A DNA stretch of 64,000 nucleotides from Gordonibacter sp. An230 (GCF_002159915.1 NZ_NFJP01000010.1:1-64000), one strand, 5' to 3'; shown: positions 20,209 to 28,981, counted from the stretch's first letter. The notes: a model not told the origin generated them from the sequence alone. Numbers and translations: made by a program.

Positions 20209-20899
20209 AGAAGCCCCCTCTGATGCAGTAGAAGTAGTGAAAATCGACCTGCTCTAGCTCTTCGAGCGTGAAGGCGCGCGCTGAGTTCCCAGCGCTCGCC
20301 GGGTCGCGTATCCAGTAGCCGTCATCGTCGGCGCGCCAGATAAGCACGACGTGCCCGCCGTAGTCCCTATCGCCGAGCGTTCCGCTCATGCCAGCGAAGG
20401 CAAGCCACCCATCGGACACGTTTTGAAGGACGGGTGCGAGATCGTAAGAAATCGGCGTGCTCTCGATGCCGTATTCCGGGTAATGCTCGGCAATCCACGC
20501 GCAGAACTTGCCGGGGTCGTTAACGCCATCGGTAAGGCACGTGTCACCCACGAACGATGCGAGCGTGAGCGGCGTAATGTCCTGAAGCGTCATGTATTTG
20601 ACAGCCATAGCGGCGCATGTAAGGCCGCAGCCGTGGTCGCCGATGGTGCCGCCCGCATATGGTATGTAGTCCCATTGCGGGTCGGTCTGAAGCCATATCG
20701 GCATGCTGTTACCCTCGGCAATCGGCCTATCGGCAACGATTGCTAGGCGGTCTTCCTCAGCGGCAGCGTAGCCCTCTTCGTGCGCTTCAGCGAGCGCGCC
20801 CGCGTCGCTCTCGATATGGCCGACGATGAGCCAGCCGCAGAAGAGCATTGACGCGAGCGCGCCGGAAAGCACGAGGGCGACAGCCTTTAGCCTACTCAT
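20189..20899 (-). CDS. Membrane-anchored C39-like cysteine peptidase
   Basis: 236 residues from the ATG at 20899, which overlaps the holin stop (the longer frame starts at a TTG inside holin). An N-terminal membrane segment or signal anchor (about 5-27) precedes a papain-like domain with DHGCGLTCAAMAVKY (catalytic Cys), GGHVVLIWR (His) and IRDPA (Asp). It probably acts on cell-wall peptides, helping lysis. Confidence 0.8.
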   Translation of the reverse strand: MSRLKAVALVLSGALASMLFCGWLIVGHIESDAGALAEAHEEGYAAAEEDRLAIVADRPIAEGNSMPIWLQTDPQWDYIPYAGGTIGDHGCGLTCAAMAVKYMTLQDITPLTLASFVGDTCLTDGVNDPGKFCAWIAEHYPEYGIESTPISYDLAPVLQNVSDGWLAFAGMSGTLGDRDYGGHVVLIWRADDDGYWIRDPASAGNSARAFTLEELEQVDFHYFYCIRGGFYGTQRH

Positions 20900-21152
20900 C
20901 GCGCTTCGGCTCGGTGTAGGTGAGCGCTTGCGCGGAATCGCCAACGCCCGCCGTGGTCGGGTCGGTCACGATGCCAAGAATCGCGAGCACGGCGAAAAGC
21001 GCGTTGATGATCGCGGCCAACTGCTCGTTCAGAACTCCAAAGTCCCACTGGTAGCCGAACGGCGCGGCGACCACCTGCACGAGCAGCAGGACGGCGGGAA
21101 TGAGAGTAAGCCAGAACGTCTTGTTCTTGATTCGTGCAGTGAAGTTAATCAT
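20892..21152 (-). CDS. Phage holin, phi LC3 family
   Basis: 86 residues from the ATG at 21152, with AAGGAG 7 nt upstream. INFTARIKNKTFWLTLIPAVLLLVQ is characteristic of phi-LC3 holins. Two membrane segments (about 15-33 and 48-66) and a charged C-terminus. Forms the membrane lesion that releases the lysin. It sits directly upstream of the lysis enzymes. Confidence 0.88.
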   Translation of the reverse strand: MINFTARIKNKTFWLTLIPAVLLLVQVVAAPFGYQWDFGVLNEQLAAIINALFAVLAILGIVTDPTTAGVGDSAQALTYTEPKRDE

Positions 21153-21153
21153 T

Positions 21154-21600
21154 TCAGTTCTCCTTTTCATAGATGAGGTCTACGCGGTCGTAGATGTGAT
21201 CGACCTTGTTTGCCATGTCGTGCGAGTGCTCGCGCGATTCCCTGATTTCGTCGTGCAGCGCCGCCGTGGAAGCCCTGAGAGATTCCATAGCTGCTTGCAG
21301 CCCTTCCGAAATGTTGTTGCTACGCTCCATCTGCGCAGCGATGCGGCCTTCCATTTCCGAGCGCTCGCGGTCGCGCTGCGCGCGCTCGTTGAGTTCGTCG
21401 CGCTTGCGCTCTTCGCGCTTCAGCTCTAGTTCTGCCTGCCGCGCCGCGTTTCGCTCTTCAAGCTCTGCCTTGCGCTCGTTGTTGCGCTGGTACTCGTTAA
21501 GCAACTGCTTTGCGAGTATTCCGAAACCGATAGCAACGAGGAACGCGAAGAACCATTCGGCACCGAAGGCCGCTGCATGGTCTAAAACGCTCTCCGCCAC
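21154..21600 (-). CDS. Membrane protein with long coiled coil, lysis module
   Basis: 148 residues, GTG start at 21600 after GGAGGG. One N-terminal membrane segment (about 12-33), then a highly charged coiled coil (about 35-140). Similar layouts occur in XhlA-like or tail-anchored phage proteins. Its stop abuts the holin start. Function inferred only from position. Confidence 0.6.
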   Translation of the reverse strand: MAESVLDHAAAFGAEWFFAFLVAIGFGILAKQLLNEYQRNNERKAELEERNAARQAELELKREERKRDELNERAQRDRERSEMEGRIAAQMERSNNISEGLQAAMESLRASTAALHDEIRESREHSHDMANKVDHIYDRVDLIYEKEN

Positions 21601-21601
21601 G

Positions 21602-22048
21602 TCAGCCCTCCGTCACCTCTCGCCAGACGGTTTCTGTGCCGACAGCCCCCGGCTCCCAGACGTTGTTTGCAACGAGGGATTCCCAGACCTTGCCGTTGTG
21701 CTTGACGCGGGCACCGAGCGGGTAGGGATTCGTAGAATCGGGCTGCACCCATTCGGGCACTTCCTCTGTCGGCGTGTCGGGCGTGCCAGCTTCAAGCACC
21801 TGCGCCCAAAGGCTCGGCGCTGCCGTGGGTGCCCAATCGGTCTGCGACGTGTGCGCCTGAAGGCACGTGTAAAGCTCGCCCTCATAGCTCACGCGCTCGC
21901 CCTCGGCGTAGGCGCGGCCGTTGCTGTCCCACGCGGCGAAGAGCGCGGCGGCTCGGCTCGCCACGTCGGTTGAGAGAGACGGCGCTTGTGTCTTGTAAAT
22001 CGCGATGATCGCGCGCACCATGCTCTCTTCGTCTTCGGTGAGTGCCAT
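21602..22048 (-). CDS. Tail protein with two chitin-binding-like modules
   Basis: 148 residues. Two CBM5/12-like segments are visible: YAEGERVSYEGELYTCLQAH and YPLGARVKHNGKVWESLVAN, each followed by W and a WxP-type end. Phage tail appendages and depolymerases often carry such modules for glycan binding. First gene after the DGR terminator. Confidence 0.65.
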   Translation of the reverse strand: MALTEDEESMVRAIIAIYKTQAPSLSTDVASRAAALFAAWDSNGRAYAEGERVSYEGELYTCLQAHTSQTDWAPTAAPSLWAQVLEAGTPDTPTEEVPEWVQPDSTNPYPLGARVKHNGKVWESLVANNVWEPGAVGTETVWREVTEG

Positions 22049-22075
22049 TTGTTGCCCCTTTCTCTCGGTAACGAA

Positions 22076-22101
22076 AAAGCCCCCGCGTCTGCGAGGGCTT
22101 T
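22076..22101 (-). terminator. Terminator downstream of DGR reverse transcriptase
   Basis: On the minus strand AAAGCCCTCG pairs with CGGGGGCTTT around a short loop, followed by a T-run. It lies about 25 bp after the reverse-transcriptase stop. Confidence 0.8.
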
Positions 22102-22126
22102 GGTACCTGATAGTGTGTGTTCGCTC

Positions 22127-23236
22127 TTAGCTGAAGAGCTGCTTATAGAGCGCGTCCATGCGCCTTACCGTCTCGTGAGCGTCAAGCCGCTTCATGCCTC
22201 CGCGCCACGATTGGTAAGACTGGTTGACTTGCTCGACGGTCATAACGCCGCGAGCGACCAGCGCCGCTTGCTTCTTCAGCTTGCGCCGCTGCCGCGTCAC
22301 GGAAGAGCGGCAAGGGCGAACAACCACCTTTTCACCCTCGCCATATGAAAACCTCTTCTTCAGGAAAACGAAGCCGCGCGACAGCTTCACTACGCGCGTC
22401 TTCTTGCGGTTGATGATGATTCCCAGATCGTCGCAGAGCGCTTCGATGCGCGAAAGCGCGTCCCAAAGCGTCTGCTTGTCAAGCGCGATGCAATAGCTAT
22501 CGTCCATGTAGCGACCGCTCGCGAGGATGCCCGGAAGCGAAAGCATCAGATGGTCTATCGGCGACGGCAAGGCCACCGCTAGAATCTGGTTCGGCTCGCT
22601 GCCAAGACCAAGCCCGCGCGCACCGTGAGCGTCTATCTGGTCGCCCATGACGCGCTTAACGCGCTCATCGTCAATGGCTCTGTCAATGATGCGCTTGCAA
22701 GCGTCGTGGTCGATGTTCGCGAAATAGTCCGAGAAATCGACCTGCAAGATGTAGCCTTCCGCCCCGTGCTTTCGCCGGTGGGCTACAAGCTGACGCTTCA
22801 TGCGCTTGATTGCGTACTCGGTGCCGCGCCCCTTCACGTTTGCGGCGCATCCCTCTGTCAGGGTAGGCCAGATCGCGGGTGCGAGCGCGTGACGGCTTAA
22901 AGACTTCTGTATGACACGCTCCGAGAAGTGGACAGAGCAGATATGACGAAGCTTTCCGCGCTCGAAAAGGTCAAACTCGATGAAGCCGCGCCGGAAGTCA
23001 GCGCCCGTGAGCAGGTCGCGGCGCGCCCGCATGATGTTTGGCATGACACGCCCCATGTAGCGCTGGACGCTTGCCTTCCAGCGAACGCCCGCAGCAGCGC
23101 CGTTCGCCGCGCTGTATAGGTTATCGAGGTCTGCGACGGCTTCTAGCGTGCATCCTTCGATGCGCCTAGCCCTATTCTCCGCGCGCTTGGCATCTCGCCT
23201 TGCGCGGCGTGCTACGCGTCGCTCTTCAGAGTTCAT
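22127..23236 (-). CDS. DGR reverse transcriptase
   Basis: 369 residues from the ATG at 23236 (GGGGTG upstream); the frame extends 57 codons further up into the spacer after the template repeat. The catalytic YMDD is at 243-246, the other catalytic aspartate is in VDFSDYF (D167), and motif 4 reads GLGLGSEPNQ (208-217), with NQ where most bacterial RTs have SQ. A very basic N-terminus (RRVARRARRDAKRAENRARR) may bind the template RNA. There is no maturase or endonuclease domain, so it is not a group II intron RT. It copies the template RNA with adenine errors and directs the product to the variable repeat. Confidence 0.93.
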   Translation of the reverse strand: MNSEERRVARRARRDAKRAENRARRIEGCTLEAVADLDNLYSAANGAAAGVRWKASVQRYMGRVMPNIMRARRDLLTGADFRRGFIEFDLFERGKLRHICSVHFSERVIQKSLSRHALAPAIWPTLTEGCAANVKGRGTEYAIKRMKRQLVAHRRKHGAEGYILQVDFSDYFANIDHDACKRIIDRAIDDERVKRVMGDQIDAHGARGLGLGSEPNQILAVALPSPIDHLMLSLPGILASGRYMDDSYCIALDKQTLWDALSRIEALCDDLGIIINRKKTRVVKLSRGFVFLKKRFSYGEGEKVVVRPCRSSVTRQRRKLKKQAALVARGVMTVEQVNQSYQSWRGGMKRLDAHETVRRMDALYKQLFS

Positions 23237-23452
23237 GAGGGCACCCCGCGCGGCTTGCAGTCGGCATCCAGCAGCCGCTTGACGGTTGACCATGAAACGC
23301 GGTCGGAAGCCGAGAACCGCGCCATGCAAGCAGCGAACGGCAACCGTCGCGGGGTGCATATTTACGGGCGCATGCCCGGTGGTCGCCCCTTCCTTCCTCA
23401 AATGCACGGCGCGCGGCGCTTACGGCCGCGTGGTCTGGCAAAGCTTGGGAAT

Positions 23453-23576
23453 CACGGCAGCGGGCGTATCCAGTCGTTCGTCGGCGCGTTGTTGTTGGCA
23501 TTGCCGTTGTTGTTGACATTGCACGCGTTGGACGAAGAACCACCCATGACAGACCGCAGCCACCAATTGACGCGAC
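23453..23576 (-). ncRNA. DGR template repeat (TR)
   Basis: A 124-bp non-coding copy of the 3' end of the target gene (24107-24230), between avd and the RT. It matches the variable repeat except at 17 positions; 16 of these are adenines in the TR coding-sense strand and one is a thymine. The TR would encode asparagine-rich residues (NVNNNGNANNN), the AAC/AAT-codon pattern typical of DGR templates. It should be transcribed as part of the avd-TR-RT RNA. Confidence 0.95.
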
Positions 23577-23604
23577 GATTTCCAAGGGACAACTCGCGAA
23601 CATT

Positions 23605-24015
23605 TTACCCCTTTCCTATGAGTTTCACGCCAGCGCGAGCGCCCTTTATCAGCTTAATGTCGCTGTCGATTCGGTCTAGGATTCCTTCGAGCCGCGCGGC
23701 CTTGATGGGAAGCCCCATAGTCAGAAGGCTTTGCATGTCTTGGTAGAGCTGGTTTAGATCTGCCAGCGCAAGCGTCATGTAGCGCTTCCGCTCATCGACG
23801 TTGCGCGCCGTGTTCGGATAGAATGCGTCGGCCTTAACCAGATTGAAGACAACGCTTCGCGCCGTCTCTGCCATAGGCACCGCGAAGATGAAGCGGTAGG
23901 ATTTCGGAACGTCGCGCGACGTTACAAGGCGCGTCACGTCGTTTCTGATCGCAACCGCCGTGTTGAAATACTCGAAAGAGCTTAGGTTGCGGTTGCGCAT
24001 GTATACGCCGCTCAC
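23605..24015 (-). CDS. avd: DGR accessory variability determinant (Avd-like)
   Basis: 136 residues from the GTG at 24015, chosen because AGGAGGTG lies 7 nt upstream; an ATG five codons later lacks a site. The protein is all-helical (FEYFNTAVAIRNDVTRLVTSRDVPKSYRFIFAVPMAETARSVV...RYMTLALADLNQLYQDMQSLLTMGLPIKAARLEGILDRID), as expected for the four-helix-bundle Avd family. Avd forms a pentamer that binds RT and template RNA. Position between target gene and TR is the classical order. Confidence 0.85.
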   Translation of the reverse strand: MSGVYMRNRNLSSFEYFNTAVAIRNDVTRLVTSRDVPKSYRFIFAVPMAETARSVVFNLVKADAFYPNTARNVDERKRYMTLALADLNQLYQDMQSLLTMGLPIKAARLEGILDRIDSDIKLIKGARAGVKLIGKG

Positions 24016-24043
24016 TTCGCGGCACCTCCTAATCTGCGACGGT

Positions 24044-24068
24044 TGGCGCATGCGCAAGGCATGCGCCA
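24044..24068. repeat. Hairpin just downstream of the DGR variable repeat
   Basis: Perfect 9-bp arms TGGCGCATG and CATGCGCCA around a 7-nt loop, 38 bp beyond the end of the variable repeat on its 3' side. In the Bordetella phage DGR a hairpin or cruciform at this side of VR helps target recognition. No T-run, so a terminator is less likely. Confidence 0.6.
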
Positions 24069-24090
24069 GCGCGGTACTGTGTACGGCTTA

Positions 24091-24993
24091 TCAGCCTATG
24101 AGGAAGCACGGCAGCGGGCGTATCCAGTCGTACGCCGGCGCGGCGTAGTAGGCAGAGCCGCCGCCGTCGCCAGAGCACGCGTTGGACGAAGAACCACCCA
24201 TGACAGACCGCAGCCACCAAATGACGCGACCGCCCGCGATGCGGCTTGCCGTATCGCTGAAGATGGGGAACTGGCTATCGAAGCCGACAGAGTAGCCCTT
24301 GGTGCCCCATACCGGACAGCCGTAAACCTCCATCTCTGAGGGCGACCAGACCTTGCCCAAATCCGCCCAGCTCCAACCGCTCGATTCGGTGAGCTTTTCG
24401 CTCGAAGAATAGCGCTCTTCGAGAAGCACGCGCTGCGCCATGATCGCGTTCTGAAGCGCGGTCGGCAGCGCTGGCAGGAAGTCGTTGATTTCCCAGTCGT
24501 GCAGCTTCGAAACCAAGTAAGGGTGCTTTTCCTCGGCGGTACCGTTGTTGTCGTTCGTATCTCGCCACTGAAGGTAGCTGGTGTTTGATGCCTTGTCTCC
24601 GGTGACGCTCACGGGCGCGAGCGGCACCATGACGATATGGTGCCCCTTCGCTGTGTCGCCGCACTGGTAATAGTGGTCGATAGCGCCGATGCGGTAGCGC
24701 ACCGTCTGCGACGGCACGTTAGCGCCCGCCGTGATGGGAACGTCGATGTAATCGCCGATACGAAGACCGGCGAAGTTGGCGCTTCGAGCGCGGTTCCGAA
24801 GCCATGTGTAAACGTCGGTGCTCCCGATCTCGCTTGCGAAGACCGAAGCGAGCGAGCGACCGCCGTATGCGTTGATGATGTGCTGCCGGTCGTATTCCTC
24901 GGCAGTCGTTACGGCGTTCGCCGTGTTGCGCGCAGAAGAATCCTTCAGATTGTAGGCGGTTCCGCCGATAGAGAACTTCGACAAGTCGGCCAT
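24091..24993 (-). CDS. DGR target: variable tail/receptor-binding protein
   Basis: 300 residues. The N-terminus (FSIGGTAYNLKDSSARN) looks like a phage tail-fibre attachment motif. The C-terminal half (GDYIDVPITAG ... YRIGAIDHYYQCGD ... WWLRSVMGGSSSNAC) fits the C-type-lectin-like DUF6273 fold seen in DGR targets. The variable repeat (24107-24230) encodes residues about 255-296. Compared with the template-encoded sequence, 12 residues differ, nearly all former asparagines (now Ser, Asp, Gly, Tyr, Ala, Ile). Good AGGAG precedes the ATG. Likely the adhesin that meets the host receptor. Confidence 0.9.
   Translation of the reverse strand: MADLSKFSIGGTAYNLKDSSARNTANAVTTAEEYDRQHIINAYGGRSLASVFASEIGSTDVYTWLRNRARSANFAGLRIGDYIDVPITAGANVPSQTVRYRIGAIDHYYQCGDTAKGHHIVMVPLAPVSVTGDKASNTSYLQWRDTNDNNGTAEEKHPYLVSKLHDWEINDFLPALPTALQNAIMAQRVLLEERYSSSEKLTESSGWSWADLGKVWSPSEMEVYGCPVWGTKGYSVGFDSQFPIFSDTASRIAGGRVIWWLRSVMGGSSSNACSGDGGGSAYYAAPAYDWIRPLPCFLIG
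24107..24230 (-). repeat. DGR variable repeat (VR)
   Basis: Aligned without gaps to the template repeat at 23453-23576. The last 27 bp at the 3' side (24107-24131 and 2 more) have no substitutions, as expected for the initiation-of-mutagenic-homology end. Substitutions cluster at 24132-24174, with one more at 24221. Confidence 0.95.
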
Positions 24994-25008
24994 TGCTTTT
25001 CTCCTTCC

Positions 25009-26010
25009 TTAGTTGAGCGTCGCCGTCTCGCCGCTCACGTTCGCCTGAGCGACGGTTACGGTCTCGCTAGAAAGTGCAGTGCGTCTGTTGGTGGGCATGT
25101 ACGCAGTTTCGCCAAGAACTATGTAGCCGTCCTGTAGCTCCACAAGCGCCGTCGCAAGCGTCGCGTTCTCTTCGCGCAGCTCTTGCACCTCGTCATCTGA
25201 GGGCGGCTCGATAGAAGCGATAGAGTTTGCGATGTTAAGCGCGTTCTGCGCAGCGGCGGTGGCATCCTCCGCCGCGCCGTTTGCCGCAGCAGCGGCGGCG
25301 TTGGCACTTGAAGCGGCAGTGTTCGCCGCGCTCGCGGCGGCGTTGGCGTTGGATGTTGCCGCGTCGGCGTTCTGCTTGGCGGTGTTGGCGGCTGATGCCG
25401 CGTTGTTCGCAGCCGTGGTTGCAGCGTCGGCGTTCTGCTTGGCGGTGTTCGCCTCCGAAGCTGCGCTTGTCGCCGACGCTGCGGCATCGTTTGCAGCCTT
25501 CGCGGCGTTGGTCGCGCTCGTAGAAGCCGAGTTCGCCTTGCTCGCGGCGCTGTTCGCCGCGCTGGCCGCGCTGTTGGCTGAGCTTACGGCCTGATTGCCA
25601 CGGTCGATGAGGTCTTGAACGGCATCGTCCCAGTTCTGCGCGGGCTGCTGCCCGTCAAGAGCGCTGCGCAGGATTTCGATAGCGAACCGCTCCGTTGAGT
25701 AGGTGTTTCCGCCCTTCGTTATCGTGAAGTAGGCTTCGTCGGTGTAGCCGGGGACGCTGCAAAGCTTGGATTCGTCAACCGTGATCGTGGCGGCGTTGCC
25801 GCTGACTGAGCATTGCCCGCGATAGTAGTTGCGCTTGTTCGGCAGAAGCGCCACGAGCCACACCGTAGCGCCCGAAAGCGAGAACTCGGCTCCGTTGTCG
25901 TAGATAAGCGCGTTGATGGTCGTTCCGCCATCGTCGCCCTGACCCACCTTAATACAAGTTCCCGCTCCCTCCTTCGAGATATCGAGTTCAAGCGTCCGCG
26001 TGTTGCTCAT
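25009..26010 (-). CDS. BppU-like baseplate/tail protein with Ala-rich stalk
   Basis: 333 residues. Residues about 1-120 resemble the BppU N-terminal domain (LELDISKEG...AEFSLSGATVWLVALLPN). A long Ala/Ser/Asn repeat region (about 140-265, units such as AAxAANxA and AKQNADAAT) predicts a trimeric coiled-coil shaft; the DNA there is itself repetitive. The C-terminus is short. It overlaps the upstream gene by ATGA and precedes the DGR target, so both probably build the host-binding tip. Confidence 0.8.
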   Translation of the reverse strand: MSNTRTLELDISKEGAGTCIKVGQGDDGGTTINALIYDNGAEFSLSGATVWLVALLPNKRNYYRGQCSVSGNAATITVDESKLCSVPGYTDEAYFTITKGGNTYSTERFAIEILRSALDGQQPAQNWDDAVQDLIDRGNQAVSSANSAASAANSAASKANSASTSATNAAKAANDAAASATSAASEANTAKQNADAATTAANNAASAANTAKQNADAATSNANAAASAANTAASSANAAAAAANGAAEDATAAAQNALNIANSIASIEPPSDDEVQELREENATLATALVELQDGYIVLGETAYMPTNRRTALSSETVTVAQANVSGETATLN

Positions 26011-26408
26011 TGCGCGCCGCCTTCCTCGCCGGTTCCGTAGGCGAGTGCGCGGAGGGCTTCGAGCGCTTCGGCGAAGCTCATAGCAGACCGCGCCTTGCTA
26101 GACACGGGCTGCACGTCCGCACTCGCGGCGACGGCTGGCACGCTCGCGGCCAGAGCATCGAATACGTCAACGACAGCTCTAACCCTGTCATCGACGTATA
26201 TGGGCTGAACGATGGTGAACGAGCCTTCGCGGTTCTCAGGCTCCTTTACGTCGTCAACGGGAACGATGGAACGGCTTCCATCATCGTCAACGGCGATGAA
26301 TACAATTCCGCCCTCAGCGGCTTTCTTAAGAAGCTCGCTGTCGTACTCAGTAATGACTGCTTCCGAGTTGCTTAGCGGGTCGTGAGCAACGTAATAAATA
26401 GTCGCCAT
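26007..26408 (-). CDS. Phage tail-region protein, unknown
   Basis: 133 residues from the ATG at 26408 after GGAGGTATTTC. No family recognised with certainty; begins MATIYYVAHDPLSNSEAV and ends in an acidic/alanine-rich helix. Lies between the tail lysin-like protein and the BppU-like protein, overlapping the latter by 4 bp. Confidence 0.6.
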   Translation of the reverse strand: MATIYYVAHDPLSNSEAVITEYDSELLKKAAEGGIVFIAVDDDGSRSIVPVDDVKEPENREGSFTIVQPIYVDDRVRAVVDVFDALAASVPAVAASADVQPVSSKARSAMSFAEALEALRALAYGTGEEGGAQ

Positions 26409-26419
26409 GAAATACCTCC

Positions 26420-28981
26420 CTAGTCCAGTCCGCAGTATGTGCATAACCCGTTCTTGAAGTTGATGGATCGCGTTTTCCAAGACCAAGAAATTGTTCCGTC
26501 TCCGTCATCTCTAATCTCGCTAATGTACGTGACACTCGAATCTTTCGTTGTGCAGATGGTCGCTGTCGTACTCTGATTGCTTGATACGGCAGTCGAAATC
26601 TGCGGCGAACTGATGCGCACCGTTCCTTCTGCCGTAATCTGAATGCCGCGATACTTGATTGACGGATCGTCAATGTTGTACGAGTGGGCGGAGAAGTCAA
26701 TCTTTCCTATCTGCGTGCTGTTCTCATACCCGTAGATAGCACCGCTGACAATGCGAAGAAGGTTCGACACCGTACCGCATTCGAACGTTCCGCTTGCGTT
26801 TATGTTGTTCGCGGTCATGTAGTTAGTCGTGAGCTTTCCCGTGCTCAGGTTCCACGTGTTACGCCCCAGACGGTCGCTGATCGTGCCGGTCTCGATGTAG
26901 GTAGCGTTGATATAGAGCAGACCGCCGCTTAGGTAGATTCCCTGCGTAGCGCCGTTGTTCGTCAGCCGGTTGAAAACCTCACGTTGCGTGAGGGAATCGT
27001 CCAGCTCGTCCACCTTGTCTTGCGCTTGCGCCTGCTCAATAATGCTCTTCGCCTGACGGGCTGCTGAGTTGTACGTCTTGATGGTATCTGAATAGTCGCT
27101 GTATGCGATTTCGTAGAGCTGCATAGCGTCCGACAGCTCTTCAGCCGTCGTTGTCCCAAGCACGTTTTGGATGCGCAGTTCTAGCTTCGCATGCGTGCCG
27201 TTGACACTAAACACCGCTTCGTACTGAGTTCTGAGAACTTGCTTGAATTGGTAGTTGAGGTATTCGCTGTTGTATAGGCTTTCGTACTCGTTTTCGAGGT
27301 CTACGCGCTCCTTCTCGACGGTCTGCATGATCTTAGACACCGCCGCGTGCTCGGCTTCCGTTATGATGCCGTCTTCGGCTATGCCGTCCATCGTCTTATC
27401 GAGTTCGTCAAGCCCGGTGAAAAGGTCTTCAACGCTCGTGTCGCCCAGTTTCGCGCCAGCGGAAAGCGAGAACTCGCCGCTGGTCAAGTCCCAGAAGTTG
27501 TTTCCCTTCTCGTCGGTCAGCAGACCGGCGCGCACGCGGTCGGCCTTCATGGTTCCAGCGTTGATAACGTCGGCAGTAACCATGCCACCCGTGAAGAACG
27601 TTCGCCAATCCCATTGACCGTCTGACGTAAGGCCAGCAGCCAACCGCTGACCGCGACCGTTGACGTTGATAGCCCACATGTCGGCGGTTGACTTGACCGG
27701 CAAACCCGTTTCGGGGTTCAGCGGTACGTTGCTCCAAATCTCGCCCAGCTCGAACGTCTCGACATGGTAGGTGCCAACCGCGTTGAACTGAGCGTTGAGC
27801 GCCTGCTGAAGCTGAATTAGCCACGATACCGACGTGCCAGCCGCAGCGTCGTAGAGCGCGTTTTGCTGGCTGTTGCTCTTCAGGGCGCTGCTAACGCTCT
27901 GCCACATGTCGGCCATCGTGTCCGTAAGCGTGCCGAACGTCACGGTCGCGTCGCCGGTGAGCAAGTCGCGCTCAATCTGAGACACGCGGCCATGAAGGCG
28001 CACGCCTTCGGCAGAAAAGCCCTTGTCGATGATCGCAACGTCATCGCCCACGCCCACGCCCTCCCACGAGCGCCCGAACGCGTATAGGTCGATAACCGAA
28101 GCGGTGTAGGTTACTTTCGGCTCCTTCACTTGCTCTAGGTAGTCTTTCGTTTCCTGCAAGAGCTGCGCCGCGTCCTCGCACTGCTCGTTGACGTATGACG
28201 CGACAGCGGGAAGAATGCCGCCCTCTCCGTCGGGGTGCCCCCAAACGGCGGTAGCTTCGGCATCCTCCACGTAGTCTTTGCCGCCGTTGATATCGCCGAA
28301 AGTGAGACGGCGACCGTAGCCGCCGCCTTCCGTCTCAACGCCCTTGCCGTAGCCGTATACGCGCGTTTTCGGGTTGTCGCTCGCTATTGAGCGCTTGACC
28401 GAAACGAGGTCTTTAGTCCACGTGAAGCGCTTTGCGCTGCTCTGGTTCCCGCGAAGGGCGCGAATGTTCACGCGCCGCGCGACGATGCCAGCGCCGTTGT
28501 GAACGATGGTCGTTTCAAGCTCGCCGCCCCACGTTTCCAGCAGCTCGGCTATGCCCTCGCGCACGCTGATGTGGTAGAAGGTGTGCGAAGCTCTGCCGCC
28601 CTGATCGCAGGTGCCAACCTCCCAGCGCGTGTCAGCGAGAATGGATGAGAGGGCTACCGACACGCTGCCAGAAGGCCGCTTATCGTCCAACCAGTCATCC
28701 CACGTCTCGTTAACCGAGTTGATGCAGACCGCTTGCGTCTCTGGCGCGCCGTCATCGTCGTGTACGCGGTCTACGGTGTCAACGATGTGTTCGTGGCAAA
28801 CTCCCTGAAGGTCAATCCAAACTACGCGGTCGCCCTTCACGAGGTCTTCGGCGCACGTGATTTTCAGCTCGTCGGTGCCGTCCAGCGCGTCGGCGTGCGT
28901 CGCGGCGCTCACCGTGAGCCGCCCCAGATTGTCGCCCCAGCGGTTGAAGCGGGTGAAGCTGATACGTCTAACTAAAGCCAT
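26420..28981 (-). CDS. Tail spike / prophage endopeptidase tail protein
   Basis: 853 residues from the ATG at 28981 (a GTG four codons earlier is also possible). The N-terminal part resembles the prophage tail (Tal-like) proteins that follow Dit in siphoviruses (RISFTRFNRWGDNLGRLTVSAATH...). A long helical middle (about 520-690) and a C-terminal beta-rich part (NNGATQGIYLSGGLLYINATYIETGTI ... TIS) suggest a trimeric tip. Overlaps the Dit gene by 10 bp. Confidence 0.78.
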   Translation of the reverse strand: MALVRRISFTRFNRWGDNLGRLTVSAATHADALDGTDELKITCAEDLVKGDRVVWIDLQGVCHEHIVDTVDRVHDDDGAPETQAVCINSVNETWDDWLDDKRPSGSVSVALSSILADTRWEVGTCDQGGRASHTFYHISVREGIAELLETWGGELETTIVHNGAGIVARRVNIRALRGNQSSAKRFTWTKDLVSVKRSIASDNPKTRVYGYGKGVETEGGGYGRRLTFGDINGGKDYVEDAEATAVWGHPDGEGGILPAVASYVNEQCEDAAQLLQETKDYLEQVKEPKVTYTASVIDLYAFGRSWEGVGVGDDVAIIDKGFSAEGVRLHGRVSQIERDLLTGDATVTFGTLTDTMADMWQSVSSALKSNSQQNALYDAAAGTSVSWLIQLQQALNAQFNAVGTYHVETFELGEIWSNVPLNPETGLPVKSTADMWAINVNGRGQRLAAGLTSDGQWDWRTFFTGGMVTADVINAGTMKADRVRAGLLTDEKGNNFWDLTSGEFSLSAGAKLGDTSVEDLFTGLDELDKTMDGIAEDGIITEAEHAAVSKIMQTVEKERVDLENEYESLYNSEYLNYQFKQVLRTQYEAVFSVNGTHAKLELRIQNVLGTTTAEELSDAMQLYEIAYSDYSDTIKTYNSAARQAKSIIEQAQAQDKVDELDDSLTQREVFNRLTNNGATQGIYLSGGLLYINATYIETGTISDRLGRNTWNLSTGKLTTNYMTANNINASGTFECGTVSNLLRIVSGAIYGYENSTQIGKIDFSAHSYNIDDPSIKYRGIQITAEGTVRISSPQISTAVSSNQSTTATICTTKDSSVTYISEIRDDGDGTISWSWKTRSINFKNGLCTYCGLD

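Noticed and set aside
22127-23236. Reverse transcriptase as a retron or group II intron
   Set aside because: No msr-msd structure or intron-like domain V, no maturase or endonuclease domain, and the template/variable repeat pair with adenine-specific changes explains it as a DGR.
23453-24230. The 124-bp repeat as ordinary duplication or attachment site
   Set aside because: Differences fall almost only on template adenines, which random drift would not give.
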